A stretch of DNA of 64,000 nt from Pagrus major (GCF_040436345.1 NC_133225.1:26950040-27014039); one strand, 5' to 3'. Counted from the first letter of the stretch, positions 35,594 through 49,200 are shown. Numbers and translations are program-made. Notes: a model not told the origin generated them from the letters alone.

Positions 35594-37229
35594 TTACATT
35601 GTCACAGGACTGCAACCTTCTGCTCCTACAACAAACAACATAAACAACACAGTAAAACAAGTTAATACACTTCAATTACACGCTCATATGAAAAGGGACT
35701 CAATATAACAAACTAACACATTAAAACATTACCATCCCCACATGCCTCCAACATCTCAGCATCACTGATGTCTGCAGTGTAATAATAGCCACAATTACAT
35801 TAAGTCTTTCACACACTTACGTTCCATATACATATACTGTTGGCTTACACAATGACCATACTTACCAGTTGTAACAGGCTGCAGCTTTTTCTTGTGCTCT
35901 GCCTGCAGCTGAAGAAGAGCTGTCTCCTTCTTGTGGCATTCCTGTCTCAAAAGCGCCACCTGCTGGGAAGCAGCGCTGGCCCTCCTGTTGTGCCTCATGG
36001 CGATACCAATGCTCTCCTCGCCAAGTAGAAGCACTTGACGGTACCGGTCATCTGCTCTTATGGCTGAGTCCAGACAACCATACTGCAACATACACAACGT
36101 ACACAAATTTACCTAACAACACTCACAAGTAAAACAACTCGCACACTAACACACATTACACATGTATTAAAGAAAAAGAAAAATATGTTGACTGAAATGG
36201 TTCGTCGAACTGTAGCCAAGTCATATTCCCAATTTGTAAGTTCTCATACATGTTACACACCATTTTACTAGATAGGTGCTAAAAAAATTAAAAACATTTA
36301 CAACCTCACCCTACACCATGTTGTGTAGTGCAAAAATGACAGTTAAATATTTGACCAACACTGTTTTGTCGTAAGATGATATGAACAACTATTCTATTCA
36401 CACTTAAAATGTTTTTTGTCTTTTTAACATCATTTTCTATCTATGAAATCAATTTGTGCCTTTTCCTGCCAAGCTTCTCTCAAGTTTTACTCTTTTACAT
36501 AATCAACGATCTACACAAATTTTCAGTACGCTATTTTTCTACTTCTTCTTCGCATCACTATTAATTATTATTATTAATAATATTGTTTAACGTGAGCCTC
36601 TCATCGTTTCACATAAAAATACATCACACAAACAGCAACTTTAGCAGCCTTGTCAGTGTGATGGCGAGTTATCACCTTTCTGTCATCACTAAAATACTGT
36701 AAGTACTCAAGGAAGCTCTGAGGCTTTGTTGTATATGTTATAATACAAGATTTAAGCATTGAGATACAAACAGGCCACATTCATGATTTTGTACAGTCAA
36801 ACTAACCAGAAACATCTTATTGATCATTATAAAGTTTCAGGGCGTTTCTGTAACCATGATAACGCACGGTGCCACAGGTGAGGGAGAGACGCTGAATGAA
36901 ATCCGTCGTAGCGACCAAAAACTTTAATCCATGCATTACATTACACTACTCTCACCAAATGCAACATTAAATAGGCCCACTTACAGAAAAAAGACTGAAC
37001 TTTTCTCTTAGTCCCCGTATCTCAGGGTCGTCACTCTGGGGAAGTTTGGTGGGAGACGGTAGAGAAACCATTTTCTGTAGAAACACACAACCCATCCACA
37101 ATTATTACATATCACTCAATCACAGCACTAACAACACCAATATTAATATTACTTGTAAAATGCACTTTTTAATTTGTGTGTCCACCCAACGCAAACGTTG
37201 CCACTTCGTACCTGACGTGAGTCAGATAG

Positions 37230-39426
37230 AATCCGTGTATCATTCGTTCATTCGTTTTTCAAAATAAAACCAAAAATAAGAAAACGAAAAAACAATTCCT
37301 TTTCTCAGTATTCGTTTCCTAAACTAAAATGAAAAAACGGATAACGACTCGTTTTTTTCAGTTTTCGATTTTATGCTCAAATGAATAATGGAAAAAACGG
37401 ATAACGAGCGTTTCCCGTTTCATGTTGCAAGCATTTGACTGCGGTCAAGCCAGCCGTGGTTCGCGTTCGCTTGGTCAAATCAGCCGCACGTTGTTTTCTA
37501 GTGCGCGAATATACGGACATTTACGGTAATCGTAAAGACACCGCTCTAAAGAGCTGCTGGTAGTGACAGTGGGGCGGACTGAAGTCACACAGTCAGACCC
37601 GTGAAAATTACGATACTTTTTCAGTAATTATTCCTGGTAATATACTGAAGGTATCACGGAGGTTTGCGTACGGATTTCAAAGTAAAGGACGAAAGTCAAA
37701 ACGTAAGGATATTTCACCCAACTTTTACGTGGAATAAAAAGCTTATTTTCCATCAGCATACTGCTGAACTTAGTACTCCCCAGACTACCTTCATGCATAA
37801 TATCAAGTACTTTTACTGTGTACTTTTTGAGTAATCCTCTGTCAAAGTCCTTAACAGAGGACGAGAATAAGGACAATTTGCCCAACTTTGACAGGGAATA
37901 AAAAGGTTATTTTCCATAAGTAGTCTATGATTCTTATACTGCTGAACTTAGTACTTCCTAGACTACTTGCATGCATGATATCAAGTACTTTTACTGTGTA
38001 CTTTTTGAGTAATCCTCTGTCAAAGTCCTTAACAGAGGACGAGAATAAGGACAATTTGCCCAACTTTGACAGGGAATAAAAAGGTTATTTTCCATAAGTA
38101 GTCTATGATTCTTATACTGCTGAACTTAGTACTCCCCAGACTACTTGCATGCATAATATCAAGTACTTTTACTGTGTACTTTTTGAGTAATCCTCTGTCA
38201 AAGTCCTTAACAGAGGACATGATGAGCACATTTCACCCAACTTTGATGTGGAATAAAAAGGTTATTTTCCATAAGTAGTCTATGATTCTTATACTGCTGA
38301 ACTTAGTACTTCCTAGACTACTTGCATGCATGATATCAAGTACTTTTACTGTGTACTTTTTGAGTAATCCTCTGTCAAAGTCCTTAACAGAGGACATGAT
38401 GAGCACATTTCACCCAACTTTGATGTGGAATAAAAAGGTTAACGTGTAAGTAGTATTATAGATGTGAAATAGATCATTCTAATTTAAGAGATGTTTGTGT
38501 TTGTGTGTGTTTTTTGTAACACCACACCTTGTTTGAAATCTTTGGTACTCCACAGGACCCAGCTTGCTCTCAACTAGTCTTGCTAGCAGCACTGTCTTAC
38601 CCTTGTGCTCATCATGTCCTCTGTTAAGGACTTTGACAGAGGATTACTCAAAAAGTACACAGTAAAAGTACTTGATATCATGCATGCAAGTAGTCTAGGA
38701 AGTACTAAGTTCAGCAGTATAAGAATCATAGACTACTTATGGAAAATAACCTTTTTATTCCCTGTCAAAGTTGGGCAAATTGTCCTTATTCTCGTCCTCT
38801 GTTAAGGACTTTGACAGAGGATTACTCAAAAAGTACACAGTAAAAGTACTTGATATTATGCATGAAGGTAGTCTGGGGAGTACTAAGTTCAGCAGTATGC
38901 TGATGGAAAATAAGCTTTTTATTCCACGTAAAAGTTGGGTGAAATATCCTTACGTTTTGACTTTCGTCCTTTACTTTGAAATCCGTACGCAAACCTCCGT
39001 GATACCTTCAGTATATTACCAGGAATAATTACTGAAAAAGTATCGTAATTTTCACGGGTCTGACTGTGTGACTTCAGTCCGCCCCACTGTCACTACCAGC
39101 AGCTCTTTAGAGCGGTGTCTTTACGATTACCGTAAATGTCCGTATATTCGCGCACTAGAAAACAACGTGCGGCTGATTTGACCAAGCGAACGCGAACCAC
39201 GGCTGGCTTGACCGCAGTCAAATGCTTGCAACATGAAACGGTAAACGCTCGTTATCCGTTTTTTCCATTATTCATTTGAGCATAAAATCGAAAACTGAAA
39301 AAAACGAGTCGTTATCCGTTTTTTCATTTTAGTTTAGGAAACGAATACTGAGAAAAGGAATTGTTTTTTCGTTTTCTTATTTTTGGTTTTATTTTGAAAA
39401 ACGAATGAACAAATGATACACGGATT
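37230..39426. mobile_element. 2.2 kb foldback element, near-perfect palindrome with internal tandem repeats
   Basis: The ends AATCCGTGTATCATTCGTTC and their reverse complement at 39407-39426 (one mismatch) are flanked by AGATAG on both sides (37224-37229, 39427-39432). The arms are nearly identical over at least 0.8 kb: the same 85-residue frame occurs at 37628-37885 on - and 38771-39028 on +. Each arm holds tandem units of about 165-200 bp around TAGTCTATGATTCTTATAC, with more units on the left than the right. The centre (about 38440-38600) is unique. The paralogous intron at 32.2 kb lacks the element. No transposase is encoded. Confidence 0.8.
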
Positions 39427-39654
39427 AGATAGCTAGCTAACCAGCAATAACTTGCAACATCAGAAGACACTTTCAACACAATGTCCAAAAGGTAAAACAA
39501 CCTAGCTCGACAACTATCAGTGTTACTAATAGGTATGTTTCGTTGTTAACGATTAATATCGTCATATTACGTGTTGTCTTACAAGTGAATGAGACGTGAG
39601 GTACTTACCTTTTAACACATTAATTGATCAACAAATGATATAAAGCGCTGTACA

Positions 39655-39662
39655 AATAAAAT

Positions 39663-39694
<32 letters not shown>

Positions 39695-39695
39695 A
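39655..39695. repeat. (ATT)n tract after an L2-like tail
   Basis: An ATT run follows AAGCGCTGTACAAATAAAAT, the kind of sequence found at 3' ends of L2-like elements. Only the tail is visible. Confidence 0.5.
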
Positions 39696-40924
39696 TATGG
39701 CAGCGCACGGCATTTGGTTGCTGAGCAACACGGGAAAGTTGTCGGACTGACGTCAGCGAAAGAGTGAAAGCGAGTATATGTTTAAATTACCAGGAGGACA
39801 CCGGGGAAACACCTTGAAAAAAACACACACGTCATCATTAAGACGTGTACCTTGACACCTCTTTTGGAGGAGGAGGTACTTACATTTATCCCTGTGTTAT
39901 GTGTGAGAGAAAGTGTGTGTGTGTGTGTTTGCTGTCTGTGCTTTTGTGCGTCTGGCTTTTGCCGCATTGTTTTGACACTTTGAACAAAAAACACTAGACT
40001 ACACAACTTCACGGCCGAGCAGTGGTTCACCGCCGGTTAGAAGCGATAAAATCTCTATCCTAATTCATTTTCTCAATTCACTGTCATGTTTTAAAAGAGT
40101 GCTGATATGACAAATTAACGTTTGGTAACATTAACATTATCGTGAATACTTTGGCCAGTAAGCCCAACGTTGATAACTTCACGTTAGTTCAGCCTCATAT
40201 TTACATCGACCGTTAGCGTTAGCTCATGTGCTAAGCGGCCAAAGTAACACAAACTACACTGTTTTTTAAATACTTACAGTTCCTTCATCTGTGGCTTTGC
40301 CACGGAGAGTGGGTATGGATCCATCTTTTAGGAGCAGTCTTGTTGCCAGTCCAGCGTTATACTGACCCTGGTTGCTGAAGCAGTCCGACGTGAAGTGACT
40401 GGCACAGACCATAAGGTTTTTGCTCAATGAAGCTGGGACGTTTCCCTGGTAAATAAAATTCAGCCACTTCGCTCTGATATCCTCTTTGGTAGGCAGGCGA
40501 TGTAGCGAAAACAGGAGGATCCGTGCATCCGACGACAGAGCAGCAGTGCTTGGCTTTCGGGTTGTACATGGTAGCGGTCAGGCTGTCGCGTACAAGTGAA
40601 GCGAGAACGAGAAAATGGCGGATCCTCGTCCAGGTAGCTGGCCAAGTGTGGGAGGAGATAGCCAGCGCGAGGACTGGAGTATGCAAAAGACCGGATTGTG
40701 ACGTCACAAGCCGGTCGAAATCCAAACGGCTCGTTTAGAGGCTTAATTCCTGACTCCGGTAGTTTACGAAACATTGACTTAGTTGTCGAAAAATCATGCT
40801 TAAGGGGTGGGGAGGCACTCCCGATATGCAAATATACATACTAAAGCAAGGAAAAAGTGAGATTTGCATAATATGTCCCCTTTAAAAAAAATTTAAGCAT
40901 ATGTCCCGTCCCATTCATTGCTTA

Positions 40925-41075
40925 TGGAAACGTTTCCCTTCCTCCAAACTGGATGCCATGCTGACTGAGAACCAGTTTGGTGTCACTGGTGTCTTACTCA
41001 GCGGCCAGGACCAAGGCAGTTGCCACATTCAGCATGGCGGCTGCGCTCTTCGGCCAGTAAGACCAACACCAATAG
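40925..41075 (-). pseudogene. Fragment of the 46-52 kb transposase-like family, first coding exon
   Basis: Closely matches 51640-51755, including CCAAACTGGATGCCATGCTG, so it is a diverged partial copy of the exon encoding LVLSQHGIQFG. Flanking exons are absent. Confidence 0.7.
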
Positions 41076-41394
41076 GTACAAAGTCAGTCAGAAACAAACT
41101 TTAGCCATCACTGTTGTTGTAGTCTTTTAATTCACTAATGTCCACTCTATCGAACCTCTCCGGCAGTGATGATAGTGACTGAGCTAAATCTCGATATTTG
41201 CTCGAATTAATAGCAGTCCCGACCCGACCAATCACTGCAGAACTCCTAAGGGAGACCCCAGCCAATCAGAGTAGGACTCTTAGGGAGAACCCACCAATCA
41301 CGGTGTAAGGCGGACTCAACTAGGGAGAACCCAGGGAGATCCGAAGACACTCCCACTGTAAGCGCAAAGATGACACGCAAATTCGTGCAGGGTT

Positions 41395-42145
41395 CCTCAT
41401 TTTGATTTTTAAGTGAGGCATGTTTGTCTCACTTAGCGGTTGCAGTAACGCCACCCGCCACGGGGGCGCTGCTGCTCCGCAGAGGCAAGGAACAGCCACA
41501 ACAGAGAGACTTACTGTCACTGTCTGAAAGTCTTTATTTGAGGGGAAACGACAACAAACCAACTCGAATCTGGACTTTTACTGTGCTCAAGTATCAATCT
41601 TACGTTTTTGGGAAAATAGACTAGAATAGAAAGTGCTAGGATTCTGCAAAGTTATTTTTCTGGTCGGGAAATTGGCTTAGATGTTCACTCTGTCTACTTT
41701 GGTTCATTTATTGTACACAGATAAGGATCTAATAGGATTTTGTACACTGTGTCGGAGACAATAGCCACCAACAGGACTCGTACTCTGGTTCTCTAAGGTT
41801 ATTTTTCAGGCTCAGATTTTTGGTTTTCGCCATCTTTCAGCAAGTATTTTCAAGGAAACATCCTGTAATGTTACATGTTTAGATTCTTGCATTCTTAAAA
41901 ACAGTAAATTCCTGCTTTTACATTTCATGACCAGTAACAATGTAATAACAGTTACACATTTTAACTTTAACCTTTATACAAAGACTTTTTTGCATTTATT
42001 CTGTCTCAGTTAAACTGCTTTACAACCCCTCAGTGCCTCTCCATTTTTGTCCAGGCCAGGCTCGAAAACCATTGACCTCCTGCTCTGCTCAGTTATACAG
42101 GAAGAGACCCAGTAAGAGCCAGTATTTGTTGTTTGTGCGTTTGCT
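41395..42145. repeat. Duplicated block, copy 1
   Basis: Contains three segments that recur at 53.29-54.99 kb: CGCCACCCGCCACGGGGGCG with its flanks, AATAGGATTTTGTACACTGT with its flanks, and GTTAAACTGCTTTACAACCC with its flanks. The order differs between the two blocks. No coding domain is recognised. Confidence 0.6.
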
Positions 42146-42179
42146 GGTTCGTGCCTAACTGTCTGTCCTCAGTGTAGAT

Positions 42180-42440
42180 TTATATTTGTTTTCAGGTTTC
42201 TTACCAGGGATGAACCTGTTTATGTGGAGGTGGAACGACTCCAGGGAGGTCGTGCAGCAGGCGCAGCGGTACACTGCAGGCTGACCCCTCCCACCATCTC
42301 CTGGCCCGTCTTGGTGTAGAGCTCCACGCCTTCCGGATCCTGGCTGCACTGCACGTGGCGTCGCTGCGCCCTCCAGAACCCCTCCAAGAGAATTCACCCT
42401 GACCACCAAGGCAGCTCTGACTTGTTCCATTGTTTCAATG
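42180..42440 (-). pseudogene. Fragment of the 46-52 kb transposase-like family, late exon
   Basis: Matches 48276-48530 on -, encoding SQDPEGVELYT and TTSLESFHLHINRFIPG followed by a donor gtaag. It carries CAG (Gln) where the larger gene has a TAG stop, so it shows the ancestral residue. Confidence 0.7.
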
Positions 42441-42479
42441 GCATACTTTTGATCTGAAAAAACAGATTTCATTCAACAA

Positions 42480-45400
42480 TTGCCATCCAAATATGTAAGG
42501 GTACTAGGTTTCATACTTTTCTTTTTTTACTCACCATTTGACAGTCTTTGAGCAGTTTCTCTGCTCACATGAAATTTGATTATGCCTTGGTCCCCTTTCA
42601 GGGTAACTGCAATATTAGCCATTGTTGCTGTTGAAAACCCCACACCTGCTTGACATTGAGCAGAATTATTGTGTGGGAACCCATTACACCTGACAACATA
42701 ACTTAGTTATTTTAATGTCTGGCTTTAATGTATTTCTGTAACCATTTGGAGCATTTTTGGATTGCCTTGTGTATGAACTGTGCTATATAAATAAACTTGC
42801 CCTGCCTTGCCCGACTGCAGTTGTTCAAAGAATATTCAATAAATTCACTGACTTGGTGTGAATAATTTTCCATGGCTACTTTGAATACAGTCTAATTTAT
42901 GTGCAATCATGAGAATATGAAATGTGGTTTATGACATTTAAGTTTCAAACACACACATAGAACTAATGGAAAAGCAAATTTGTACCAATGAACTGAGGAT
43001 ACCTTTTACGTTCACGGTCGTGTTGAGGTCATAAAGTGGATGTACATAGGTTACACACTGGGTGGAAAAGCAGCAGTTATGATTCCAAGACATACGTTTC
43101 CTTTGGTGATATACATAATAATAAATTAAAATAAGAGTTAATTTGCAAGAACGGATAAAAGACATTAAACTAAACAAATGCCTCCTCAGGGTATAATCAA
43201 ACTGAAATGTGCTCCTACAAGCCCCAGTGAACTAAAATGTCAAGCTGGTAAATATGGTTTAACCACTTACTTTATTTTCTGGGTAGCTTTTGAATTTACC
43301 CGCTTGGATCAATAAAGTTTTATCTTAATCATTAACATTACACCATAATTTATTTGTTTAATGCATTTTGTATTAGTTATCAAGTAAATAGAGGTGAGTA
43401 AACAGTACAGTATTTGCCTGAAAAGGATCAGAGTACAAGTTAGCAGAAAATGGAAATAATCAAAGAACATGTAGCTCAAAACTGTACTTCACTACAGTCC
43501 TTGAGTAAATGTACTTGGTCACCTTCCAGCACTACTTGATATACAGAGTTATCAATAAATTGTTGTAGTAGCATCTTCATTGTGTCTGTTGTTTGATTGG
43601 ATTTGTGATCCACACCCTGTAATCAGAGCAGAATAAAGGTGCCAAAAATGTTCTGTGTTGCTCAGTACAAAAACTATTTCATTCATGTTTTGCAGTCAGA
43701 CTATAGACAGCAGCTCCATAGACCGAGCATAGGCTGACACCTGGTGGTTAGTTTGTGGTTTTGCTTTATGACTGCTGCCCCCATGTCCACATTTTATTTT
43801 AAGAGTCCGTCTTGACCACACAAATAAGAAAATATGCGCGTCCTTCAAGCGCGGTTTTGGACTTTGCCGTGCTTCTTCAGGGGCAGTTTATTTGGGGGTC
43901 AGTTTATTTTGGGGGCAGCTTGGAGCGTTTTTTCTTTCCCTCCTCGCTCTGGCACAATCATTGTTACGCGCCTCCCGCAGCTCCTTCCGCTGCTCCTTCC
44001 ACTGCTCCCCCCCCTCGACTTCCTGCTGCACCACCAATACCTCGGTCACTGGAACCTCTCTGGGCTCCTCTCTGGGCTCGCATCTACAGGAAAAAAAGCA
44101 AAGTTAGTGATGTGACAGAGTCCCTCGTCTTTTGGTTCAGTTACATTTCTGCATTTTCATCTTAAAAGGATTCCTTGTGTTCAAAACTCTGACCCAAGAG
44201 CCAATGAGTGCCATTCAAGAGTTGTTTACCTTCTATCCTTGGTGGTGGACATCTTTGCAGGATGAAATGAAGATGAGGCCAAGCCACTTCTGACATTTGT
44301 AGTCCACAGAAGAGGCATGTCCTGCTCCCAAGCCCATCCCCTGGTCCCCTCAGTCCCGCCTGTCATCAGGGGAGGCTGATCCAAAGAGGCGGAAGAGGTT
44401 GTGCCGCCTTTATTTTTGAGAGAAAAGACGAATAAAATAGCAATTGTTTAAGATAAAACGTTACCAGATATCAGTATCATTTAGAAAAATAAAATGTCTA
44501 GCTACTAGTGTGTCAGTCTTTTTCTCCCTGTCCTCCCCAATGGTATTACAATTCCCTACAATCATCATACTGTAATTTGGAGTCTTTTAAATATAGCAGG
44601 CGGCAAAATTGTATGTCAGAGCCATAACAAGGTCAACAACACAGAAGTAATGCATGAAAAATGAAAGCTGATGGAGAGGCTGGATATCTTTTTTTAAAAA
44701 TTTTAACTAGCAGACTGTTCTGTGTTGTGTTGTGCATTTGTTAAGTGTTGTGTTGTGTGTAACTGCTCCACGTGCCTTGCCTTGAATTGCCCCCCGGGGA
44801 CAAATAAAGTTTTTTGAATTGAATTGAACTGTATCATGTTTCCACACAAACACACATTGCACTACATGGGAAATGAATACTTATTCCTGTGGACACTCAG
44901 TAGACAACATGTATGTAAATCCCTCCCCAAACACATCAGAGACTCTACAGACCTCACAATTTTTTTTTCAAATTCAAAGTGTTTATTGTTATGTGCACAG
45001 TAAAGAAACATGTACACAATGTAAAAAAGAACTATATATAACCAGGTGTCTTTGTGGACCCTGAAAAGGGCTATATAGAAATGAATGAATAAAGTGTGTG
45101 CATGAAATAAGGAGCTACAGCACAAGTGTGTCATTGCAGGAATCACAACAGGCATGTTTGGTAATCACTGTGGCCTCCTGGGTCTGTTGTTGCAATGTCC
45201 CAAGGAGCTGAATAAACAAATGCATGGCAGACAAAAAAGTGTCAGACATATAAGCATGTGAATAGGAATAACCAGTGTTTAGGCACCGAGGCCCGTTAAG
45301 GTGGATCAGCATATGAGTAGAGCTCAACAGACCCTGCCGTGAGGCAGACGTCAAAGCAGGCATACACGTGCAAATGACCAGTTGTCTCCCACACTACCTG

Positions 45401-46200
45401 CATCAAAGGTGCAATGAGGTGGTTGAGCATATGAGTAGAAGTTAACCAGCCCTGGAAATAGGCAGATTACAGACAAGCATAGTTGTGTAAATGAAGTTGT
45501 CTCCTACTTTAACTTTAAAGGCCCTGTGAGGCTTGCAAGCTTGTTTCAGGTGAATTCTTTCACTACCTGTATAAAAGTTTAAAATAAAAGCAGATCCTTT
45601 TCTTTTTTTCCCCATCATTTGATTCCCCATATAAAGCACTTTGAGTTGCCTTGTGTCTGAACTATATGTGCTATACATATAACCTTGCCTTGGAATGACA
45701 ATTTCATGTCATTCATGAAATACATACATTTTTATATACAGATCATAATCAGATGGAGACATCCTAATGAGTTCAGAATCAGAATCAAAATCAGAATTCC
45801 TTAATTTGTCCCGCAAATGGGGACATTTCTTTGTCACAGCAGCCAAAGGACAGTAATTACAATAAACAATAATAAAAAGTAAAAAAAATAAACAATATAA
45901 TAAGAAGATAAGGACTAGAATTGACTTGTATATACATAATATTTACAATTTGAACACTGTAGTAATATTTACAATATGAACAGTGTAATTATAAACAGTG
46001 TGGTATTTTTATTTACAAATAATAATAAATATGGATATTTAAAAATTGTCCAGTTAGTGCAAACCAAAATGTATATGAGATATGTGTAGAGTTTTTTTAT
46101 GGCATGTTTTGCTCACAGTTTAAATTGAACATAACATAACATAACTATAGAACATTAGATGCCGAAAAAAACAGGAGGCCAGGAGGTAAACGACTGTCAC
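42480..46200. other. Gene-poor stretch with L2-like tails
   Basis: Tail-like motifs of L2-type retroelements occur near 42773 (GTGCTATATAAATAAACTTG), 44800 (AAAGTTTTTTGAATTGAATT), 45610-45700 and 45785-45850 (CAGAATTCCTTAATTTGTCC). A Pro-rich frame at 43812-44165 shows no domain. Nothing else is supported. Confidence 0.45.
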
Positions 46201-46233
46201 TCTCACTGTCTTTTTATGACAGGCGCTGTCAGA

Positions 46234-49200
46234 TCACTGCTCCCCCTCCTCTCGCCTCTTCTCCTCCAGCCACTGCTCCACAGTTTTGTCGCCTGGCAGA
46301 AGTGAAACATTGTTTGTCTCTTTTTGCTATGGAAGCGGCTGTGTCCAAAATGTTTGGTCTTTGGCTGCTTGCAGAGGCTGCAGATGAGGGAGAAGGGGGC
46401 TTTTGTTTTAAAGTCCTCACCCTTACCCTCTGCTTCCTGCCTCTGCTGATGCAGCCTTTGCCGCTTCCATGCAGTGGTCTTCGGCAACCTGGGGCAAACA
46501 GCAGCTGCAGCAGTGGCTGCATTGTCACCCGAAGCCACGGTGACAGTTGCGGTGGGGCTGGCGGTGGCAGATGCACCGGGGCGGGCAGGACCGGCAAGGG
46601 CAACGGTGTCTGGGGCTTGTGAGGGGCCCGGCTGGACAGACGCACCGGGGAGGTGCTGCGGCCTCTCCATTGCGGGGAGTGTCGGCCTTGGTGCCACGAG
46701 GGGAGCGGTCATCAGAGAGAGCAGCTGTGGCCTCTCCCTGGCAGGCAGCATGGGCTCCGGCGCCACCGCGAGGACGCTGGTGTCCGGCACAGCGGCCTGG
46801 AGGACGTGACCCTCCAGCTTCGCCTTCCTCCAGTTGAACCTAGAGGCAGGGTTCAAACAGGTTTGCTGTTATTAAAGCGTGTCACGTCATCACATCTTTC
46901 ATATAAATCAAGCTGCTTTTGGGCAAACGCAAATATCGGATTGGATTAGCACATCTCCCAGACGACAGCTACTCACCACTGTGTGAGCGTCCGGTGGTTG
47001 AGCTCGAACAGCTGCAGCTTCTTCCGGTGGGTGGGGTTGCTCAGCACGCTGTCCCTGATGGTAATGTAGCTCCTCAGAACCAGGGACCAGCAGTTGATAA
47101 GGGCACCTCCCATGGTCCGGTTCTGGGGATGGGCCCTGCAGAGAACAACGCAGATCGCCTCATCCAGTCTGCTGGCGTCGGGCCTCTGTGCCGGGCCGCT
47201 GCCCTGACTGTGAAGACACCTGCGGAAACAAAATGTCACGCAGAAGGCGGAGTCAGTTAAGTCCCTTGACTCAGTGTGATTTCACTATAGGTAAGCATCG
47301 ACGCATTTGAGCAATACATTCATTCATCGCATCGGCTCGGCTGCGTGTCACTTACCGCTTCATGCTCTCCAAGCCCACCGTCACAGCGGTGGGAGCGTGG
47401 GTGCCAGACTTGGGCTTTTTAAATCTCCCCTGAGAGAGATGGTCCCTGTACCGCTGCGGATACTGCACAGGGCCCCTGTCTCTCTCGAGGAGTTTATCCC
47501 ACAAGCCCAGGATCTCCGCCTCCTTTGCCTGACTGACGCGCCCCACCAGCCGCAGGCTGGCCAGAGACTGGGCCAGGTTGAGGACGTGCTGGTAGCCCAG
47601 GGAGCCGTCGGGGCCCTTGCACTCCTACAGAAGGCAAATGAGAAAAGTCAGTCATCACGCCGCTTTGAGGCTGGCTGCCACAGAGCTGACGTCGAAAGGT
47701 CAGACGAGGCGGGCTCTGGCGTGGGGGTATCTTCCAGGAAATCCATGTCGTACAGATATTCCTGAAAGTCCCCCTCGTCCTCCCCATCCTCCTCGCCCTC
47801 TGCCTCCGGCTCCTCCTCCGCCTCCTCCAGGACCTCGGGGTCGTCCGGCATGTCCTGCAGGACTCGTCTGGTCTGGGCAAAAAGGTAGTTGACCCCGATC
47901 AACTCCCCTGCGTTGCGGCACAGAGCACAAAACATATGAGATACATTGATAATATAATAACGAATAAATGTTTGCACCTGTGTGTCCGTCTCCATTTCTC
48001 AGTTACCTGTGTACTCCCTGGGCCGGGTGTAGCTGTCCAACAGCTGCGTCCCGTACAGCGCCTTGGCCAGCTGGTTGACCGTGTCCAGGTCGCAGCTGCT
48101 GTAGCTCCGCTGCTGCTGCCCACCCCCTCCCACCACGATGGCGTGCCCACGGTCCTCGTTCCACCTCGTCAGCCCTTTCAGCAGGTAGAGCTGGAAGTTC
48201 AAGGCGCTGGCACTGGTGCCTAGAAGAGGACGTAGAAGTTAAGCGCGAACCGGCAGACACACGGTGTAGATTTACATTTGTTTTTCGGGTTTCTGACACT
48301 TACTGGGGATGAACCTGTTTAGATGGAGGTGGAACAACTCCAGGGAAGTTGTGCCACGGGCACAGCGGTACACAGGCAGGCTGACCCCTCCCACCGTCAC
48401 CTGGCCCGTCCTGGTGTACAGCTGCACGCCTTCGGGGTCCTAGATGCACCCCAAGTGCTGGCGCTGCACGCTCCAGACCCCCTCTGTCCTGTGCCGGTCC
48501 AGCAGGAGGATGCCCATGGTGTCCGTAGCTGACCCGAAGTGCTGCAGGGCCTCCTCTATGAGGCGCGCGGTGTCAGTGGTCCCGCGTGTGCGACGGCGGC
48601 AGTGCTGAGCCATCTCCCTGAGCGAGACCCTGCTCCAGGCGGCGGGCCCCTCGGCCTCCTTCGCCCTATTCAGCAGGGCCACGTCATCCGGGTCCCAGGT
48701 GAAGATGGCGGCCGAAAGGCACCGCATGAAGTGGCCGTAGAGGGGGTGGCTGTCGGTGGTCACCATCGCGGCCAGCCTCCGCATGAAGTGTCACACGTCC
48801 AGCCTGACCAGGACCCGCGTCCACTCAGGAAAGAGTGCGGCGGCCGCGGGCGTGCCTCCCGTGGTGGAGCAGCAGTCCTGGTCCACGTACAGGGCCATGG
48901 GTGGCTCCTGCCCGGCCTGCTGGTAGCGCCTGACCAGCCCGCTGGCCATCACCTCCAGCCCGTGGCCCTCCGCGGCAGTGAGCACCGAGATGAGCACCTG
49001 CCCGTACTCGTTGCCCACGCTGGTCACCCACTGGGCCGTCCCTGCCCCGTGGCCCGCCAGCTTCCTGGTGATCTACAGAACGGCAAAGTACATACGCTGT
49101 AAGGACTGCTAATGGTTAGAGCTATGTGCGTCACACCACCGCACATAACAGCTGTGTAAATACTAATTTCATGGTCTTGCATTACATATGTTGCAAAATA

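Larger units (their letters stand above)
35594..40569 (-). pseudogene. THAP plus coiled-coil gene, paralogue 2, five exons with one frameshift
   Basis: Exons on -: 40278-40569, 36985-37074, 35866-36082, 35733-35771 and 35594-35625, with phases 0, 0, 1, 1 and good splice sites. Exon 1 starts MYNPKAKHCCSVVGCTDPPV, then in the next frame SLHRLPTKEDIRAKW and VCASHF: the Cys-x4-Cys and Cys-x2-His of a THAP zinc domain. An A4 run on + at 40508-40511 is one base too long and causes the frame change. Exon 2 reads MVSLPSPTKLPQSDDPEI. Exon 3 is the coiled coil ending LQPVTTG. The predicted protein is about 222 residues if the extra base is an artefact. A 2.2 kb palindrome sits in intron 1. Probably nuclear and DNA-binding; partner unknown. 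Confidence 0.6.

Noticed and set aside
37628..39028. Four small proteins of 66-85 residues repeated on both strands
   Set aside because: They are translations of the tandem unit in the palindromic element. They have no codon constraint, domain or promoter context.
43812..44165. 117-residue frame with a Pro/Ala-rich segment
   Set aside because: No family, no splice sites in the right places, and three overlapping frames of the same kind, which points to composition.
46229..46949. Several overlapping frames on both strands rich in Gly, Ala, Pro and Arg
   Set aside because: They are GC-rich shadows of the last exon of the - strand transposase-like gene. Only the phase-matched frame has the Cys/His motif.
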